Source of the DNA: Papillibacter cinnamivorans DSM 12816
Lineage (GTDB): Bacteria > Bacillota > Clostridia > Oscillospirales > Oscillospiraceae
Assembly (NCBI RefSeq): GCF_900176335.1
Contig: NZ_FWXW01000002.1
Coordinates: forward strand, 1 to 64,000
Direction: 5' to 3'
Length of the DNA: 64,000 nucleotides
In this document: positions 18,287-27,698 of the stretch, one piece after another
Layout: every line of letters begins with the position of its first letter
How positions within the stretch are numbered: the stretch's first letter is position 1
Notes under the pieces: model-generated
Databases searched by the model: none
Told to the model about the DNA's origin: nothing
The model's input: the letters and a program-made list of their open reading frames with translations, nothing else
Made by a program: the position numbers and the translations under genes

Positions 18287-19381
18287 TTATTCTCCTTTGT
18301 CTTCTTTGTCAGGTCCCGTAGGTGCGATTTCACCTGTTTTCCCGGCTTCCGCGGCGGGTTTCCCGTCGGTCTCCGTCCCGGCGCTTCCGTCCGGCGTCTC
18401 CGCGCCGCCGGTTGCAGGATCCGGTGCCGCGGCGCGATCTTCCGGTAAGGTCTCCGCTTTTGTGCCATTGTCCGACCCGTTCTCCGCCAGGCCCGCTTCC
18501 GGTGCCGCCTCTGCCGCGGTCGCGGCTTCCGCTCCTGCTCCGCCGGTAGCGGTAAGCTTGGAGAGCTTTACCCGCCTGTGGATGAAGTAGATAATAAGCG
18601 CCGCCGCGCAGGATACGAAACCCACCACCTGGGAAACCCTCAGCCCCGTGCCCCACAGATACAGGCTGTCCGTCCGCAGGCCCTCGATAAGTCCACGTCC
18701 GAACCCGTACCACGCGACATAGAGAAGGAAGATTTGTCCGTTGAATTTTCTCCGTTTGGAGAGGGACGCCAGGAGGAAAAAGCCAATCACGTTCCACAGG
18801 GATTCGTAGAGGAAGGTGGGGTGCACCTCCACATAGCTTCCGCCCCGGGGTACGACGCCCATCCGCCAGGGAAGGTCCGTCAAAGCGCCGAAGGCCTCGC
18901 GGTTGATGAAATTGCCCCAGCGGCCCACGGCCTGTCCAATGAGAAGCCCCAGCGCGCCCAGATCGGCCACGGCGCCGAAGCTGATTTTCTTGATCCTGCA
19001 GAAGATAAACGCCGTAATCACCGCTGCGATGATGGACCCGTATACGGCCAGACCTCCGTCCCAGATGCGGAATATCTCCGCCCAGTTGACTTTGGTAACG
19101 CCGTTGTCCTGATATTGATACAGGGAAAAATAGAAGATCACGTAATAAATCCGCGAGCCGACGATGGCGATGGGCACTGCGTAAAGAAGCAGGTCCAGAA
19201 AATCGTCCTGCTTGACCCCGAAGCGGTGAGCCCGCTTGTAGGTGTACAGGACGGCCAGCAGAAAGCCCGCGGCGATGATGATTCCGTACCAGTAGATGTC
19301 GTGTCCGAACAGGGTGAAGGCCACCCTGTCCGGATTGAAGGACAGGCCCAGGCCTGGAAATTGGATGGGGGTATGGTTCAT
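18287..19381 (-). CDS. lgt: Prolipoprotein diacylglyceryl transferase, long tail
   Basis: A 364-residue membrane enzyme that transfers diacylglycerol from phosphatidylglycerol to the lipobox Cys of prolipoproteins. Lgt signature GQAVGRWGNFINREAFG sits near residues 148-164; about seven hydrophobic segments span residues 20-270. It is unusual in having a C-terminal tail of some 85 residues rich in Ala, Glu, Gly, Pro and Thr (from about 278), low-complexity and presumably disordered; most Lgt proteins end soon after the last membrane helix. The start overlaps the stop of the upstream M16 peptidase (ATGA). Confidence 0.95.
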   Translation of the reverse strand: MNHTPIQFPGLGLSFNPDRVAFTLFGHDIYWYGIIIAAGFLLAVLYTYKRAHRFGVKQDDFLDLLLYAVPIAIVGSRIYYVIFYFSLYQYQDNGVTKVNWAEIFRIWDGGLAVYGSIIAAVITAFIFCRIKKISFGAVADLGALGLLIGQAVGRWGNFINREAFGALTDLPWRMGVVPRGGSYVEVHPTFLYESLWNVIGFFLLASLSKRRKFNGQIFLLYVAWYGFGRGLIEGLRTDSLYLWGTGLRVSQVVGFVSCAAALIIYFIHRRVKLSKLTATGGAGAEAATAAEAAPEAGLAENGSDNGTKAETLPEDRAAAPDPATGGAETPDGSAGTETDGKPAAEAGKTGEIAPTGPDKEDKGE

Positions 19382-20658
19382 TGCGGTTCGCTCTCCTTTG
19401 GTTTTACAATGGAAACGGCGGTTTTTTCCGGCTGGATCGTCTCTGCGATATACTCTTCCGCGTCCCGGGCCGTAATCGCGTCGAAGATCTCCGGAAAATC
19501 AAAATAATCCGCCTTTAGGAAATGAAATTCTGCCATCTGCACACAGGTGCCGTCGAAGCTGTTGAGGGCCCGCAGCCGGTTCCCGAAGGACGCTTTCCGG
19601 GTCCTTTCGAAACGCTCCTTGTCCAGTCCCTCTCTGCCGACCCTCCGGGCCTCCGCCAGAATGGCCTCCCGGACGGCGTCCGGGTCCTTGCTCTCTCCGC
19701 CCACGGCGATAAAGGCTCCGCCGGCGATAGCCTCGTAATCCCCGCCGAAATTCCGGTTGATGAGCCCCTTGGAATAGAGGTCGGCGTAGAGCGGCGAGGA
19801 ATCCCCGAAGAGAAGGTCGCAGGCAAGACGCGCCGTAAGCGTCCTGCGCAGCCCCTCTTTGCCCTCCGGGCGGGGGCTGTCCTTGTATCCCATGAGAAAA
19901 ATAGGGGTGGAAACCTCCATCCGGGTCTCGATCCGTTCCTGATACGCATTGGGAGACTCCGTTTTGCCGTAGTCCCTCTGGATCTCTCCCAGCCCCTCCT
20001 TGGGAAGGATCTCCTCCGCCAGGCGGAAGATATTGTCCGGCTCGAAATTCCCCATGACGCAAAGGACCATGTTGGACGGATTGTAGAAAGCCTTGTGGCA
20101 GTCGTACAGGGTCTCCGCCGTGATACCGGCGATGCTCTCCACCGTCCCGGCCACGGTGGCCCGGATGGGATGGTTCTCGTAAAGCGCCCGGCTCAGGTTG
20201 GTGTAGACACACCAGTTGGGATCGTCCTCGATCATGCGGATCTCCTGGCCGATGATCCCCTGCTCCTTCTGGACGCTTTCCGGCGTGAAGTAGGGCACGG
20301 AGACGAAGTCCAGCATGATCCGCAGGTTGTTTTCAAACCGCTCGGTGCTGTCGAAGTAGTATGCCGTCATGTCGCTTCCGGTGAACGCGTTGGGGGAGGC
20401 TCCTCCCTTGGCCAGCTCCTGAAGGGCGTTTCCGTCCTTGGTGTCGAACATTTTATGCTCCAGAAAATGCGCCACGCCCGCCGGTGTGTCCATCCAGCGA
20501 TCCCCCAGGCGGAATCTCATGTCGATTCCTCCGTAGTGGGTGGCAAACAGCGCGTAGCTCTTGGAATACTCCGGCTTGGGCACGGCATAGATGGTAAGTC
20601 CGTTTCCCAGGGTGATCCGCTCGACGGTTTCCCCCAGCCGGCTGTATCGCTTCTCCAT
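19378..20658 (-). CDS. M16 family metallopeptidase, YmfH-like (active)
   Basis: A 426-residue inverzincin-type peptidase. The zinc motif HFLEH (about residues 65-69, in GVAHFLEHKMFD) matches HXXEH, and a downstream Glu-rich EQGIIGQEIRMIEDDPN supplies the third ligand region. It resembles B. subtilis YmfH, the active partner of the YmfF/YmfH pair. It is translationally coupled to the preceding YmfF-like gene (TAATG overlap) and to lgt. The pair probably forms a two-subunit cytoplasmic or membrane-associated peptidase, possibly cutting small peptides. Confidence 0.92.
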   Translation of the reverse strand: MEKRYSRLGETVERITLGNGLTIYAVPKPEYSKSYALFATHYGGIDMRFRLGDRWMDTPAGVAHFLEHKMFDTKDGNALQELAKGGASPNAFTGSDMTAYYFDSTERFENNLRIMLDFVSVPYFTPESVQKEQGIIGQEIRMIEDDPNWCVYTNLSRALYENHPIRATVAGTVESIAGITAETLYDCHKAFYNPSNMVLCVMGNFEPDNIFRLAEEILPKEGLGEIQRDYGKTESPNAYQERIETRMEVSTPIFLMGYKDSPRPEGKEGLRRTLTARLACDLLFGDSSPLYADLYSKGLINRNFGGDYEAIAGGAFIAVGGESKDPDAVREAILAEARRVGREGLDKERFERTRKASFGNRLRALNSFDGTCVQMAEFHFLKADYFDFPEIFDAITARDAEEYIAETIQPEKTAVSIVKPKESEPQ

Positions 20659-21953
20659 TATTCTCCTCCTTTGTCGGGGCCCCTGAGAAAGTAAATCGTA
20701 TCCAGCCGAGCGGCCTCCGCCGCCCGGCGGATCTCCTCCGCCGTCACTTTTTCAATTTGAGCGGCAAATTCCATGGGTCCGTAGGGAAGCTCCTCCAGGG
20801 CCTGTCCCAGATAGAAATCTTCCATCCGGGTCTGGGAATCCAGCGTGGAACGCATGGCGTTGACCACCGACCGTTTCGCCGCCTCCAGCTCCCAGTCCTC
20901 CAGTTTTCCCTCCTGGATCGCTTTCAGCTGAGCCAGGATCTCGTCCCGGGCCTTCTCGTAGTTTTTAAACTCGATGCCCGAGGAAACCGTGAGGATCCCC
21001 TTGCTCCGGTGGAGCGCCGAGCTTGCGAAGTAGCACAGGGAGAGCTTTTCCCGGACGTTTAAAAAGAGCTTGGAGGTGCTGGTGCCGCCGTATGCCGTGT
21101 GGAACAGGGTCTGTGCGGGATAGTCCGGCGCGCCCCTGCCTCCCAGCCGGAAGCCTATGGCCAGCTTTCCCTGGGTAACGTCCATGGATTCCGTCACCAC
21201 CTGGGGCTCCTCCGGGGCCGCCTTCTTCACCGCGGTGTCGACGGGTTCCGTTGCGCCGGGCCTCGGCAGAGATTCCAGCGCGTAAAGCATCGCGCCCTCC
21301 ACCCGTTCGGGCGAGGCCGAACCGCTGTAAAAGAGCTCCAGGCGGGAAGATGCCAGAAGGCGGTTGTACTGCTCGAAAAGCTTCTGTCCGCTCACCGCCG
21401 AGGCGGCCTCCTCGCTGCCCAGCTTGTCGACGCTGTAATCTTCCTCCCGGCACATGAGCTCGACGAGCCTCTTGTCCGCATATTGCCGTTTGTCGTTCAC
21501 AATGGCGCGGATCCTGTCTTTTAGGTTGTTCTTCTCTCCCTCCACATATTCCGTATAAAACCTTCCGTTCCGGGTGGCGGGGGAAAGCAGCAGCTCTCCC
21601 AGAAGATCGGCCACCGGCTCTAAAAGCTTTTCCTGTCCCGGCGTCAGAGCCTCGTCGATAAAGCTGCTCACAAACCCGACGCACTGCACCTCGCCCTTTT
21701 TCCGCACCACGCTTTCGATCTGCGCGCCGTACAGGCTGTCCAGCGCCGCCGAAAGCTGCTCCATGTCGGGATATCTCGCGGTGCCGCGGCGCAGGACCGA
21801 CGGCAGCATGGCGTTCTTGGACGCCGAGGCCGCCTTCAGGGGAGTCAGCAGATTCATGCTCAAAAGACCGGTTTTGAACTTTTTCGTGCGGAAGGAAGTC
21901 AGGAATACACCGGGCATGATCTCCTTTCGGACTGCGTTGGTCAATTCTCTCAT
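20658..21953 (-). CDS. M16 family peptidase, YmfF-like (zinc-less)
   Basis: A 431-residue M16 homologue. Where the active partner has HXXEH, this protein has TPLKAASASKNAMLPSVLRR, so the zinc site is lost; such subunits serve as partner or substrate-binding halves. The start is uncertain: ATG 21953 (RBS almost touching) or a TTG 12 bp downstream with AGGA at better spacing. It runs into the active M16 gene with one-base overlap. An ATTATA on the plus strand at 22084-22089 could be the -10 of its promoter. Confidence 0.85.
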   Translation of the reverse strand: MRELTNAVRKEIMPGVFLTSFRTKKFKTGLLSMNLLTPLKAASASKNAMLPSVLRRGTARYPDMEQLSAALDSLYGAQIESVVRKKGEVQCVGFVSSFIDEALTPGQEKLLEPVADLLGELLLSPATRNGRFYTEYVEGEKNNLKDRIRAIVNDKRQYADKRLVELMCREEDYSVDKLGSEEAASAVSGQKLFEQYNRLLASSRLELFYSGSASPERVEGAMLYALESLPRPGATEPVDTAVKKAAPEEPQVVTESMDVTQGKLAIGFRLGGRGAPDYPAQTLFHTAYGGTSTSKLFLNVREKLSLCYFASSALHRSKGILTVSSGIEFKNYEKARDEILAQLKAIQEGKLEDWELEAAKRSVVNAMRSTLDSQTRMEDFYLGQALEELPYGPMEFAAQIEKVTAEEIRRAAEAARLDTIYFLRGPDKGGE

Positions 21954-22628
21954 TCCTTTCCATGAGCTCCGTTTCCATCGGCAGATTTTCCGGAGCCTCG
22001 TCTCGTCCGGGCGCGCAAAAAAGGAAGCGCGGTCGCTCTCCCCTCTCATATCCGCGGCGGGCCCGGAATGGGATAATGGATATATTATACACAATAATTC
22101 AAATTATTGCACGGATTTTTAATATCATGCTTCCCATCCTTCGTTTTCGTTTGGAAACAGCCGTCCGGCGTTCTTGGAGCGGCGATTCCGGCATTGAAAA
22201 ATCGGCTCGCCGCGCCGTTAGAGCCAAACCGCGAAACACCGCGGTCGCGTCAATCTGCCCTCCCCGCCGCACCGTCTCCCGCGCTCTGCTCCGGCGCTCA
22301 CAAGCCCTCTCGCCCTGCTCCCCGTATAAAGAAAAACCCCCTCCCCGCCGCCGGAGAAGGGACAATCCGACTGCGTCTCACGCGTCCCCTCCCGGTCCTC
22401 GTCCGCCTCGGTCTCAATTCTTATAAATTTTGTAAAATAGTAGCGTTTTTTATCCCCCGCCGTCTTTTTTTCTGGAATAATCAGGTATATAATTTTATTG
22501 GATAAGTTCTTAATTCCATTAAACTTAAAGGATGTAAATAGCATATTCTGAGGTTGGTAGTGTAACAGATAAGGGAAGAAAAAGACTCATTCAGAAAGAT
22601 GTCATAAAGAATAAGCGGAAGTAATCAA
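21954..22628. other. Intergenic stretch without clear genes
   Basis: This region holds the presumed promoter of the M16 pair near 22084. The GC-rich part 22140-22420 has only short frames with no recognisable products. From about 22430 the DNA turns AT-rich, leading into the gene at 22629. Confidence 0.4.
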
Positions 22629-23057
22629 ATGTCTTGTGGCTATCCACGACACTTTTTAGGTTGTGATTTAATGCTTAATTCGTTGCTGCTAATTGGTCGC
22701 TATGTAATCAGAGTACTTGCCCTTTGGGTGCTATGCAGTATTAATTGCGAATTTAGAAATTATAGGTGGGGCCACAAGTATATAAAAGCTTTTGATGCTG
22801 AAACTCCATTTCAGTTCATTTTTACAATTCTACAATCTCGTAAAGACACGGCCTTTCTTGGTGCGATAACATATGTTGGGTACTATTGTAGCATTATTTC
22901 AACAATCGCGATTATTGGAACCGTTGCCATCTCAGTGGTTAATAATAATTTGTGGTATGTTTTTGATACTGCGTTTATTGTTTGCGCAGCATTGAATTTA
23001 GTAGGTTTTTTACTTCAGGTTTTTGATAGCGTATTGAACCGAATATTTTTTAAATAG
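22629..23057 (+). CDS. AT-rich orphan membrane protein
   Basis: A 142-residue protein with about four hydrophobic segments (residues about 14-36, 60-80, 84-106 and 110-135), including LLLIGRYVIRVLALWVL and ISTIAIIGTVAISVV. The start may instead be the ATG at 22671 (MLNSLLLIG). Base composition and codon use (many A/T-ending codons) differ sharply from all neighbours, suggesting recent horizontal acquisition. No family recognised. A good terminator follows, supporting a real transcription unit. Confidence 0.6.
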   Translation: MSCGYPRHFLGCDLMLNSLLLIGRYVIRVLALWVLCSINCEFRNYRWGHKYIKAFDAETPFQFIFTILQSRKDTAFLGAITYVGYYCSIISTIAIIGTVAISVVNNNLWYVFDTAFIVCAALNLVGFLLQVFDSVLNRIFFK

Positions 23058-23113
23058 CATTATAAATATAAATATTTATTCCCATTCCCCGTATCACATG
23101 CCACTAAACACAA

Positions 23114-23146
23114 CGAAGGTCTCCATACCGGAGACCTTCGTTTGTT
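23114..23146. terminator. Bidirectional terminator
   Basis: An 11-bp stem CGAAGGTCTCC/GGAGACCTTCG followed by TTTGTT (plus) and by TTGTGTTT (minus). It closes both the AT-rich gene and the sigma-54 cluster. Confidence 0.8.
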
Positions 23147-23261
23147 CGTAAATAATATAAGCCGTATTGAGAGCCCTATAGCATTCCCCCGGCAGAGCGG
23201 AAGGGAGACTGTAATGTTGCCCTCTCCCCCGCTCCCGGATAACGCCGTTTTAAATCCGGCT

Positions 23262-24731
23262 TTACTCCTGCTTTTTGTACCGCCGGGGCAGATTGTACCT
23301 GCCGATCTTCCGCTCCAGAGTGGAGATGTTGATCCCCAGGCGGCCCGCGATCTCCTGAAGGGTCGCGTCGGCACGGAGGCTCCGGAGGATAAGTCTTGCC
23401 TCCACCGCCTCCATCTTTTCCTTCAGAGTGCGGCCCTGATTCCCCGCCAGGAGAAGTCCCGTGTCCTCCGCCAGGGAGCACAGCTCCTCCGGCAGGTTTT
23501 CGGTGTCCAGAACGTTGTTCCGCGACAGCACGTACATCCGCTCGATGACGTTGTTCAGCTCCCGGACGTTGCCGGGCCAGTCGTAGGCCGTCAGGATCCC
23601 CTGGAGCTCGACGCCCAGGGTTTTTTTCGTCCCGTTTTCCCGGTTGAGCCGGGCAAGGACGTGATCGGTCAGGGGCAGGATGTCCTCCCGCCGCTCCCGC
23701 AGGGGCGGAATATAGACCGGGATAACGTTCAGCCGGTAATAGAGGTCGCCCCGGAAATTCCCGTTTGCCACCTCTTCCTTCAGGTTCCGGTTGGTGGCGG
23801 CGATGACCCGGGCGTTCATGGGCTGCTCTTTGGTTCCGCCGATGCGGAAAAACGTCCGGTCCTGCAGCACGGTGAGAAGCTTCACCTGCAGCTGCAGCGG
23901 CATTTCCCCGATTTCGTCCAGAAATACGATCCCGTTTCCCGCCAGCTCGAAAATTCCGGGTTTTCCGCTCTTCCCCGCTCCCGTAAATGCCCCCGGCTCG
24001 TAGCCGAAGAGCTCCGATTCCAGGAGGTTTTCCGGGATGGCGCCGCAGGAGATCTTGATGTAGGGCGCATCTCCCCCGCTGAATTTGTGAACCAGCTTGC
24101 AGAAGACGTCCTTCCCCGCCCCGGACTCCCCCGTGATGAGTACGGTGGAGTGCACGTGGCAGATCCGGTAGGCAAGCTCCACCAGGTCCCGCATCTGCTT
24201 GCTCTTGGCCACCGCCTCGGCGTCCCCGGTTTCCACCAGGAGCTCCAGGATCCGCTGCCAGAGGGCCTGGTTGGCCTCCTCCTGCTTTCGCAGCTCCTGC
24301 TTGTATTCCAGATGGGTGATCTCCATCTGCCGGCGCAGCTTCATGAGCTCGGTGAGGTCCCGCAGGTTCCCCACGATCCCCCGGAACACCCCCTCCGCGT
24401 CGTAAACGGGGACCAGGGTGACCATGATCTCCCGCTCCGATTTGTCGGAGTACCGGATGACCTCCGACTTGGTTTTCCGAGTCTTGAATACCTCCAGGCA
24501 CATCCGGGAGATGGGGTACCCCTGCTTCACCAGCTCATGGATGGAATTGCCCAGGATAAACTCCTCCGGCAGCCCCGTGAGCTCGGAGTAGGTCTTGTTG
24601 ATATAGGTGATATAGCCGTTTTCGTCCGTGTAGGTAAATCCGTCAAAGGAAGTGTCCAGGATCTTGTCCAGGAAACCTGTTTCCAGCAGCTTGTCAAACT
24701 GTTCCTTTTTGATAAGAAATCCCCCTTTCAC
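23262..24731 (-). CDS. PAS-domain sigma-54-dependent activator
   Basis: A 489-residue bacterial enhancer-binding protein: N-terminal PAS domain (about residues 20-120), a short coiled coil (about 125-155), a central AAA+ domain (Walker A GESGAGKD near 200; the GAFTGA loop near 246, which contacts sigma-54; Walker B GIVFLDEIGEM), and a C-terminal HTH (about 455-485). I chose the GTG at 24731, which overlaps the permease stop (GTGA); an upstream TTG is possible. It is the last gene of the cluster and probably activates the -24/-12 promoter at 28674, with the PAS domain sensing the substrate or a cell signal. Confidence 0.93.
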   Translation of the reverse strand: MKGGFLIKKEQFDKLLETGFLDKILDTSFDGFTYTDENGYITYINKTYSELTGLPEEFILGNSIHELVKQGYPISRMCLEVFKTRKTKSEVIRYSDKSEREIMVTLVPVYDAEGVFRGIVGNLRDLTELMKLRRQMEITHLEYKQELRKQEEANQALWQRILELLVETGDAEAVAKSKQMRDLVELAYRICHVHSTVLITGESGAGKDVFCKLVHKFSGGDAPYIKISCGAIPENLLESELFGYEPGAFTGAGKSGKPGIFELAGNGIVFLDEIGEMPLQLQVKLLTVLQDRTFFRIGGTKEQPMNARVIAATNRNLKEEVANGNFRGDLYYRLNVIPVYIPPLRERREDILPLTDHVLARLNRENGTKKTLGVELQGILTAYDWPGNVRELNNVIERMYVLSRNNVLDTENLPEELCSLAEDTGLLLAGNQGRTLKEKMEAVEARLILRSLRADATLQEIAGRLGINISTLERKIGRYNLPRRYKKQE

Positions 24732-26083
24732 GGCAGAAGGCCGGTAAACCTCCACCAATTCATGTAAATGAACAGTGCGCTGAAAATGACCACCGGCGTG
24801 ATCAGCAGCCCGTATTTGGAGATGGTTTTGACGTTGTAATATCCCTTCCCGTCACCCAGCAGGATGACCACATGGTGAAACGGCAGAAGGAAATGGCTCA
24901 CGACGCCTATGAACACGAGGAACATCAGGATTTCCACGGGAAGGACGCCCTGGGTGATGGACATGAGTCCCGGGATCATCACGGACAATGTGGTGAGGTC
25001 GCTTCCCAGCACCATGTGCATCGCCATGGAGGAAACCAGGATGATAAGCGCGTAGACCCAGGAAAAAGTGGCCGGGAACAGGCCCCCGAATTGGGAAAAG
25101 ATCTGTTCCGCCGCGCCGCAGGTCTTCATGGTCCCGCCGATGGAAAACACCGCCGTAAGGAAAATCAGAAGCTTGATATCCACGGTTTTCAGATCCGGGA
25201 GCCGGAGTAAGCCCGCCGGAACCATCAGCGCCGTACCCGCCACCAGAATGATGGTGCCGGAGATTCCGTGTACCTGCTCCAGCGCCCACAGGACCACCAC
25301 CCCCAGAATGAGGATCAGGTATCCCTTTTCCCGCTTCGTCAGGCGCGTCTCCTCCTTGGAGATCCGAAGAGGCCGAGGAGCAAATTCCCTGAGCTCGTTC
25401 CGGAACGCAATGCTGTATACCCCCGCCGCCAGGAAAAAGAAAATAAAGGTGGGCACCATCATGTACTGCATCCACTGCGCCTGGTTCAGATCCACTCCCG
25501 CAAGGGCCATGAGAGCCACGTTCAAAATGATGTCGCCCTGCAGAAACGCCGTGTTCAGAAGGACCGAAAACATGAAAAGGCCGAACATCAGAGCCTGTTT
25601 GGTTCTTCCGGCTATGCCCACTTTATCAAAATATACGCTGAAAATCAATGAAAGGATAATAATACGGGAAAAGGACTGCGGAATGATGAAGATGGACACC
25701 AGAACGAGGATGGCCATGACCGCGATAAGGCTCCCCACCCGCCTGGAAAACCGGGACAGCAGCGGCTCGATGAGCTTGTCGGCAAGATTGCTGTTGGCGA
25801 TCCCCTGGGAAAACAGGAAGGAAACCACGATCAGCACAAAGTTTTCCGACAGCGGCAGGGTCAGTATAACTTTAACGGGCGTTTGCGCCAGAAGGAAAAG
25901 GACCATAAGTACCACGGCCGCGATGGTTCTGTCCACGAGATTTCCCACCCACCAGGTAAGCACCATGATGAGGGATGCCAGGACCAGGCTCTGGTTCCAG
26001 TCCATTCCGAAAGGCCGCAGCAGGAGTACCAGCGCGGGCAGGATCAGGCTGAGCAAAATTTTCACGGGTCTGCTGATTTTCAT
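24728..26083 (-). CDS. SLC13/DASS-type anion permease
   Basis: A 451-residue protein with about 11-12 membrane segments. It resembles the divalent anion:sodium symporter (SLC13/CitT) superfamily: paired re-entrant-type regions near FLFSQGIANSNLADKL and SSMAMHMVLGSDLTTLSVM. Such permeases import di- or tricarboxylates and similar organic acids. Context with a CoA-transferase and a beta-keto acid cleavage enzyme suggests it imports the acid these enzymes break down. The substrate is unknown. It is coupled to the activator gene. Confidence 0.82.
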   Translation of the reverse strand: MKISRPVKILLSLILPALVLLLRPFGMDWNQSLVLASLIMVLTWWVGNLVDRTIAAVVLMVLFLLAQTPVKVILTLPLSENFVLIVVSFLFSQGIANSNLADKLIEPLLSRFSRRVGSLIAVMAILVLVSIFIIPQSFSRIIILSLIFSVYFDKVGIAGRTKQALMFGLFMFSVLLNTAFLQGDIILNVALMALAGVDLNQAQWMQYMMVPTFIFFFLAAGVYSIAFRNELREFAPRPLRISKEETRLTKREKGYLILILGVVVLWALEQVHGISGTIILVAGTALMVPAGLLRLPDLKTVDIKLLIFLTAVFSIGGTMKTCGAAEQIFSQFGGLFPATFSWVYALIILVSSMAMHMVLGSDLTTLSVMIPGLMSITQGVLPVEILMFLVFIGVVSHFLLPFHHVVILLGDGKGYYNVKTISKYGLLITPVVIFSALFIYMNWWRFTGLLP

Positions 26084-26307
26084 AGGGCACCTCGCAAATA
26101 GAGTATGGGGTATCGGAGGACCCGCTCCTCCCTATCCGGTCTGTATCGGATTCGGAAAAGCGGGTCTGTGCTGCATCCGGTGAACCGTGCGCTGTTATTC
26201 GGGGGAAAGAGGCGGGCGCTTCCGTATTCCGCTGCCGGCTGGTTTTAAGATGCGCGCCGCCTCTTTCGGTCTTATACCGTTCTCGGCGCATTACGCCAAA
26301 AACAATA

Positions 26308-27597
26308 TCAAAGCTTGAAAAACGCCTTCTCAAACTCCTCCGATAGCTGGGCCTGGAACTTGGGATGGGCGATGGCGATAAGAGCCTTTGCCCGCTCCCG
26401 TATGCTCTTGCCCCGGAGCTTGGCGTATCCGTACTCGGTGACGGCGTAGTCCACGTCCGTCCGGGAGGTGGTTACAACCGATCCCCGCTCCAGGAAGGAC
26501 ACGATCTTGGAGATCTTTCCTCCCGCCGTGGTGGAGGAAAAGGCGAGAATGGATTTGCCGCCCCTGGACATGCTGGCGCCCCGGACGAAGTCCACCTGGC
26601 CGCCGATTCCGGAAAACTGCTTTCCGCCTATGGTCTCGGAGTTCACCTGTCCCAGCAGGTCCACCTGTAGGCAGGCGTTGATGGACACCAGGTTGTCATG
26701 CTGGCAGATGATCCTCACGTCGTTGGTATAGTCCACCGGGCGCAGCTCGAACCTGGGATTGTGATCCACGTAGTCGTAGAGCTTCTGCGTCCCGTTATAG
26801 ATGGTGGCGATGCACTTGCCGGGATTGAAGGTCTTTTTCTTGTTGGTGATAACCCCCGCCTCGATGAGGTCGATGATCCCGTCTCCCAGCAGCTCCGTGT
26901 GCACGCCCAGGTCCCGCTTGCCTTTCAGCATGTGGAGCGTCGCCTCGGGGACCGCGCCGATCCCCACCTGGATGGTGGCGCCGTCCTCGATGAGGGACGC
27001 GCAGATCTCTCCGATGGCCTGTTCCACTTCCCCGATGGCGGGAGGCGGCACCTCGAAGATGGGCCGGGAAACCTCAACCAGATAGTCGATCTCCGAGATA
27101 TGCAGATAGGTCCCGAAGGTATAGGGCATCCGATCGTTCACCTCGGCGATGACCAGCCTCGCAGTTTCCACCGCGGCGGGCAGGTTGGAAGCCATGGTGC
27201 CGTAACTGCAGTAGCCGTCTTTGTCCGGCGGGGAAACCAGAACCAAAGCGACGTCCGGCTTGATTTCCGTCCGGATGATCTCCGGTATCATGTGGAAAAA
27301 GCAGGGGATGAAATCTCCCGTGCCCCCGTTCACGGCGTCCCGGGTCTGCTTGCCTGCAAAAGTAGTGGCGGCACGGAAGTACGGCTCCATGCCCGGCTGG
27401 GCATATTTCACCTCGTCCTTGGGATCCATCTGATAGATGCTCACGTCCCGGAAATGCTCCTTGTTTCTCGCCATGGCGTCCAGCAGTTCCTTGGCGCTGT
27501 TAACCAGGTCTCCCGCCATCACCTTGTCGCCGTGCCGGATATGCATCACAGCTTCGTCAGCGGTGACTCTTTTCCTTTTATACTCTTCTTTCCACAT
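26308..27597 (-). CDS. Acetyl-CoA hydrolase/CoA-transferase family enzyme
   Basis: A 429-residue protein similar to butyryl/4-hydroxybutyrate:acetate CoA-transferases. Family blocks include an N-terminal HIRHGDKVMAGDLVNSAKEL, GIGAVPEATLHML, the catalytic-Glu region GQVNSETIGG, and GIGGQVDFVRGA. It should move CoA between acyl-CoA and acetate or another acid. With the BKACE gene upstream it could recycle the CoA ester formed by keto-acid cleavage, or activate the substrate. It lies 101 bp after the BKACE gene, with an intercistronic hairpin between. Confidence 0.92.
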   Translation of the reverse strand: MWKEEYKRKRVTADEAVMHIRHGDKVMAGDLVNSAKELLDAMARNKEHFRDVSIYQMDPKDEVKYAQPGMEPYFRAATTFAGKQTRDAVNGGTGDFIPCFFHMIPEIIRTEIKPDVALVLVSPPDKDGYCSYGTMASNLPAAVETARLVIAEVNDRMPYTFGTYLHISEIDYLVEVSRPIFEVPPPAIGEVEQAIGEICASLIEDGATIQVGIGAVPEATLHMLKGKRDLGVHTELLGDGIIDLIEAGVITNKKKTFNPGKCIATIYNGTQKLYDYVDHNPRFELRPVDYTNDVRIICQHDNLVSINACLQVDLLGQVNSETIGGKQFSGIGGQVDFVRGASMSRGGKSILAFSSTTAGGKISKIVSFLERGSVVTTSRTDVDYAVTEYGYAKLRGKSIRERAKALIAIAHPKFQAQLSEEFEKAFFKL

Positions 27598-27654
27598 AGG
27601 AATGCCTCCTTCTTGTCGTTTCCGGCAGACGGAGGGTTCCCCCTTGCCGGTGTG

Positions 27655-27694
27655 CTGATGCGGCGGGCAGCCGCACGGCCGCCCGCCGCATCAG
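27655..27694 (-). other. Intercistronic hairpin
   Basis: CTGATGCGGCGGGC (27655-27668) pairs perfectly with 27681-27694. No T-run follows on the minus strand, so it may protect or process the BKACE part of the transcript, or partly attenuate downstream genes. Confidence 0.6.
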
Positions 27695-27698
27695 CAGA

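Noticed and set aside
22099-22365. 88-residue minus-strand frame upstream of the M16 genes
   Set aside because: Arg-rich, without RBS; composition reflects GC-rich intergenic DNA.
23142-24767. 541-residue plus-strand frame across the sigma-54 activator
   Set aside because: Antisense shadow; the minus strand encodes clear AAA+ motifs.
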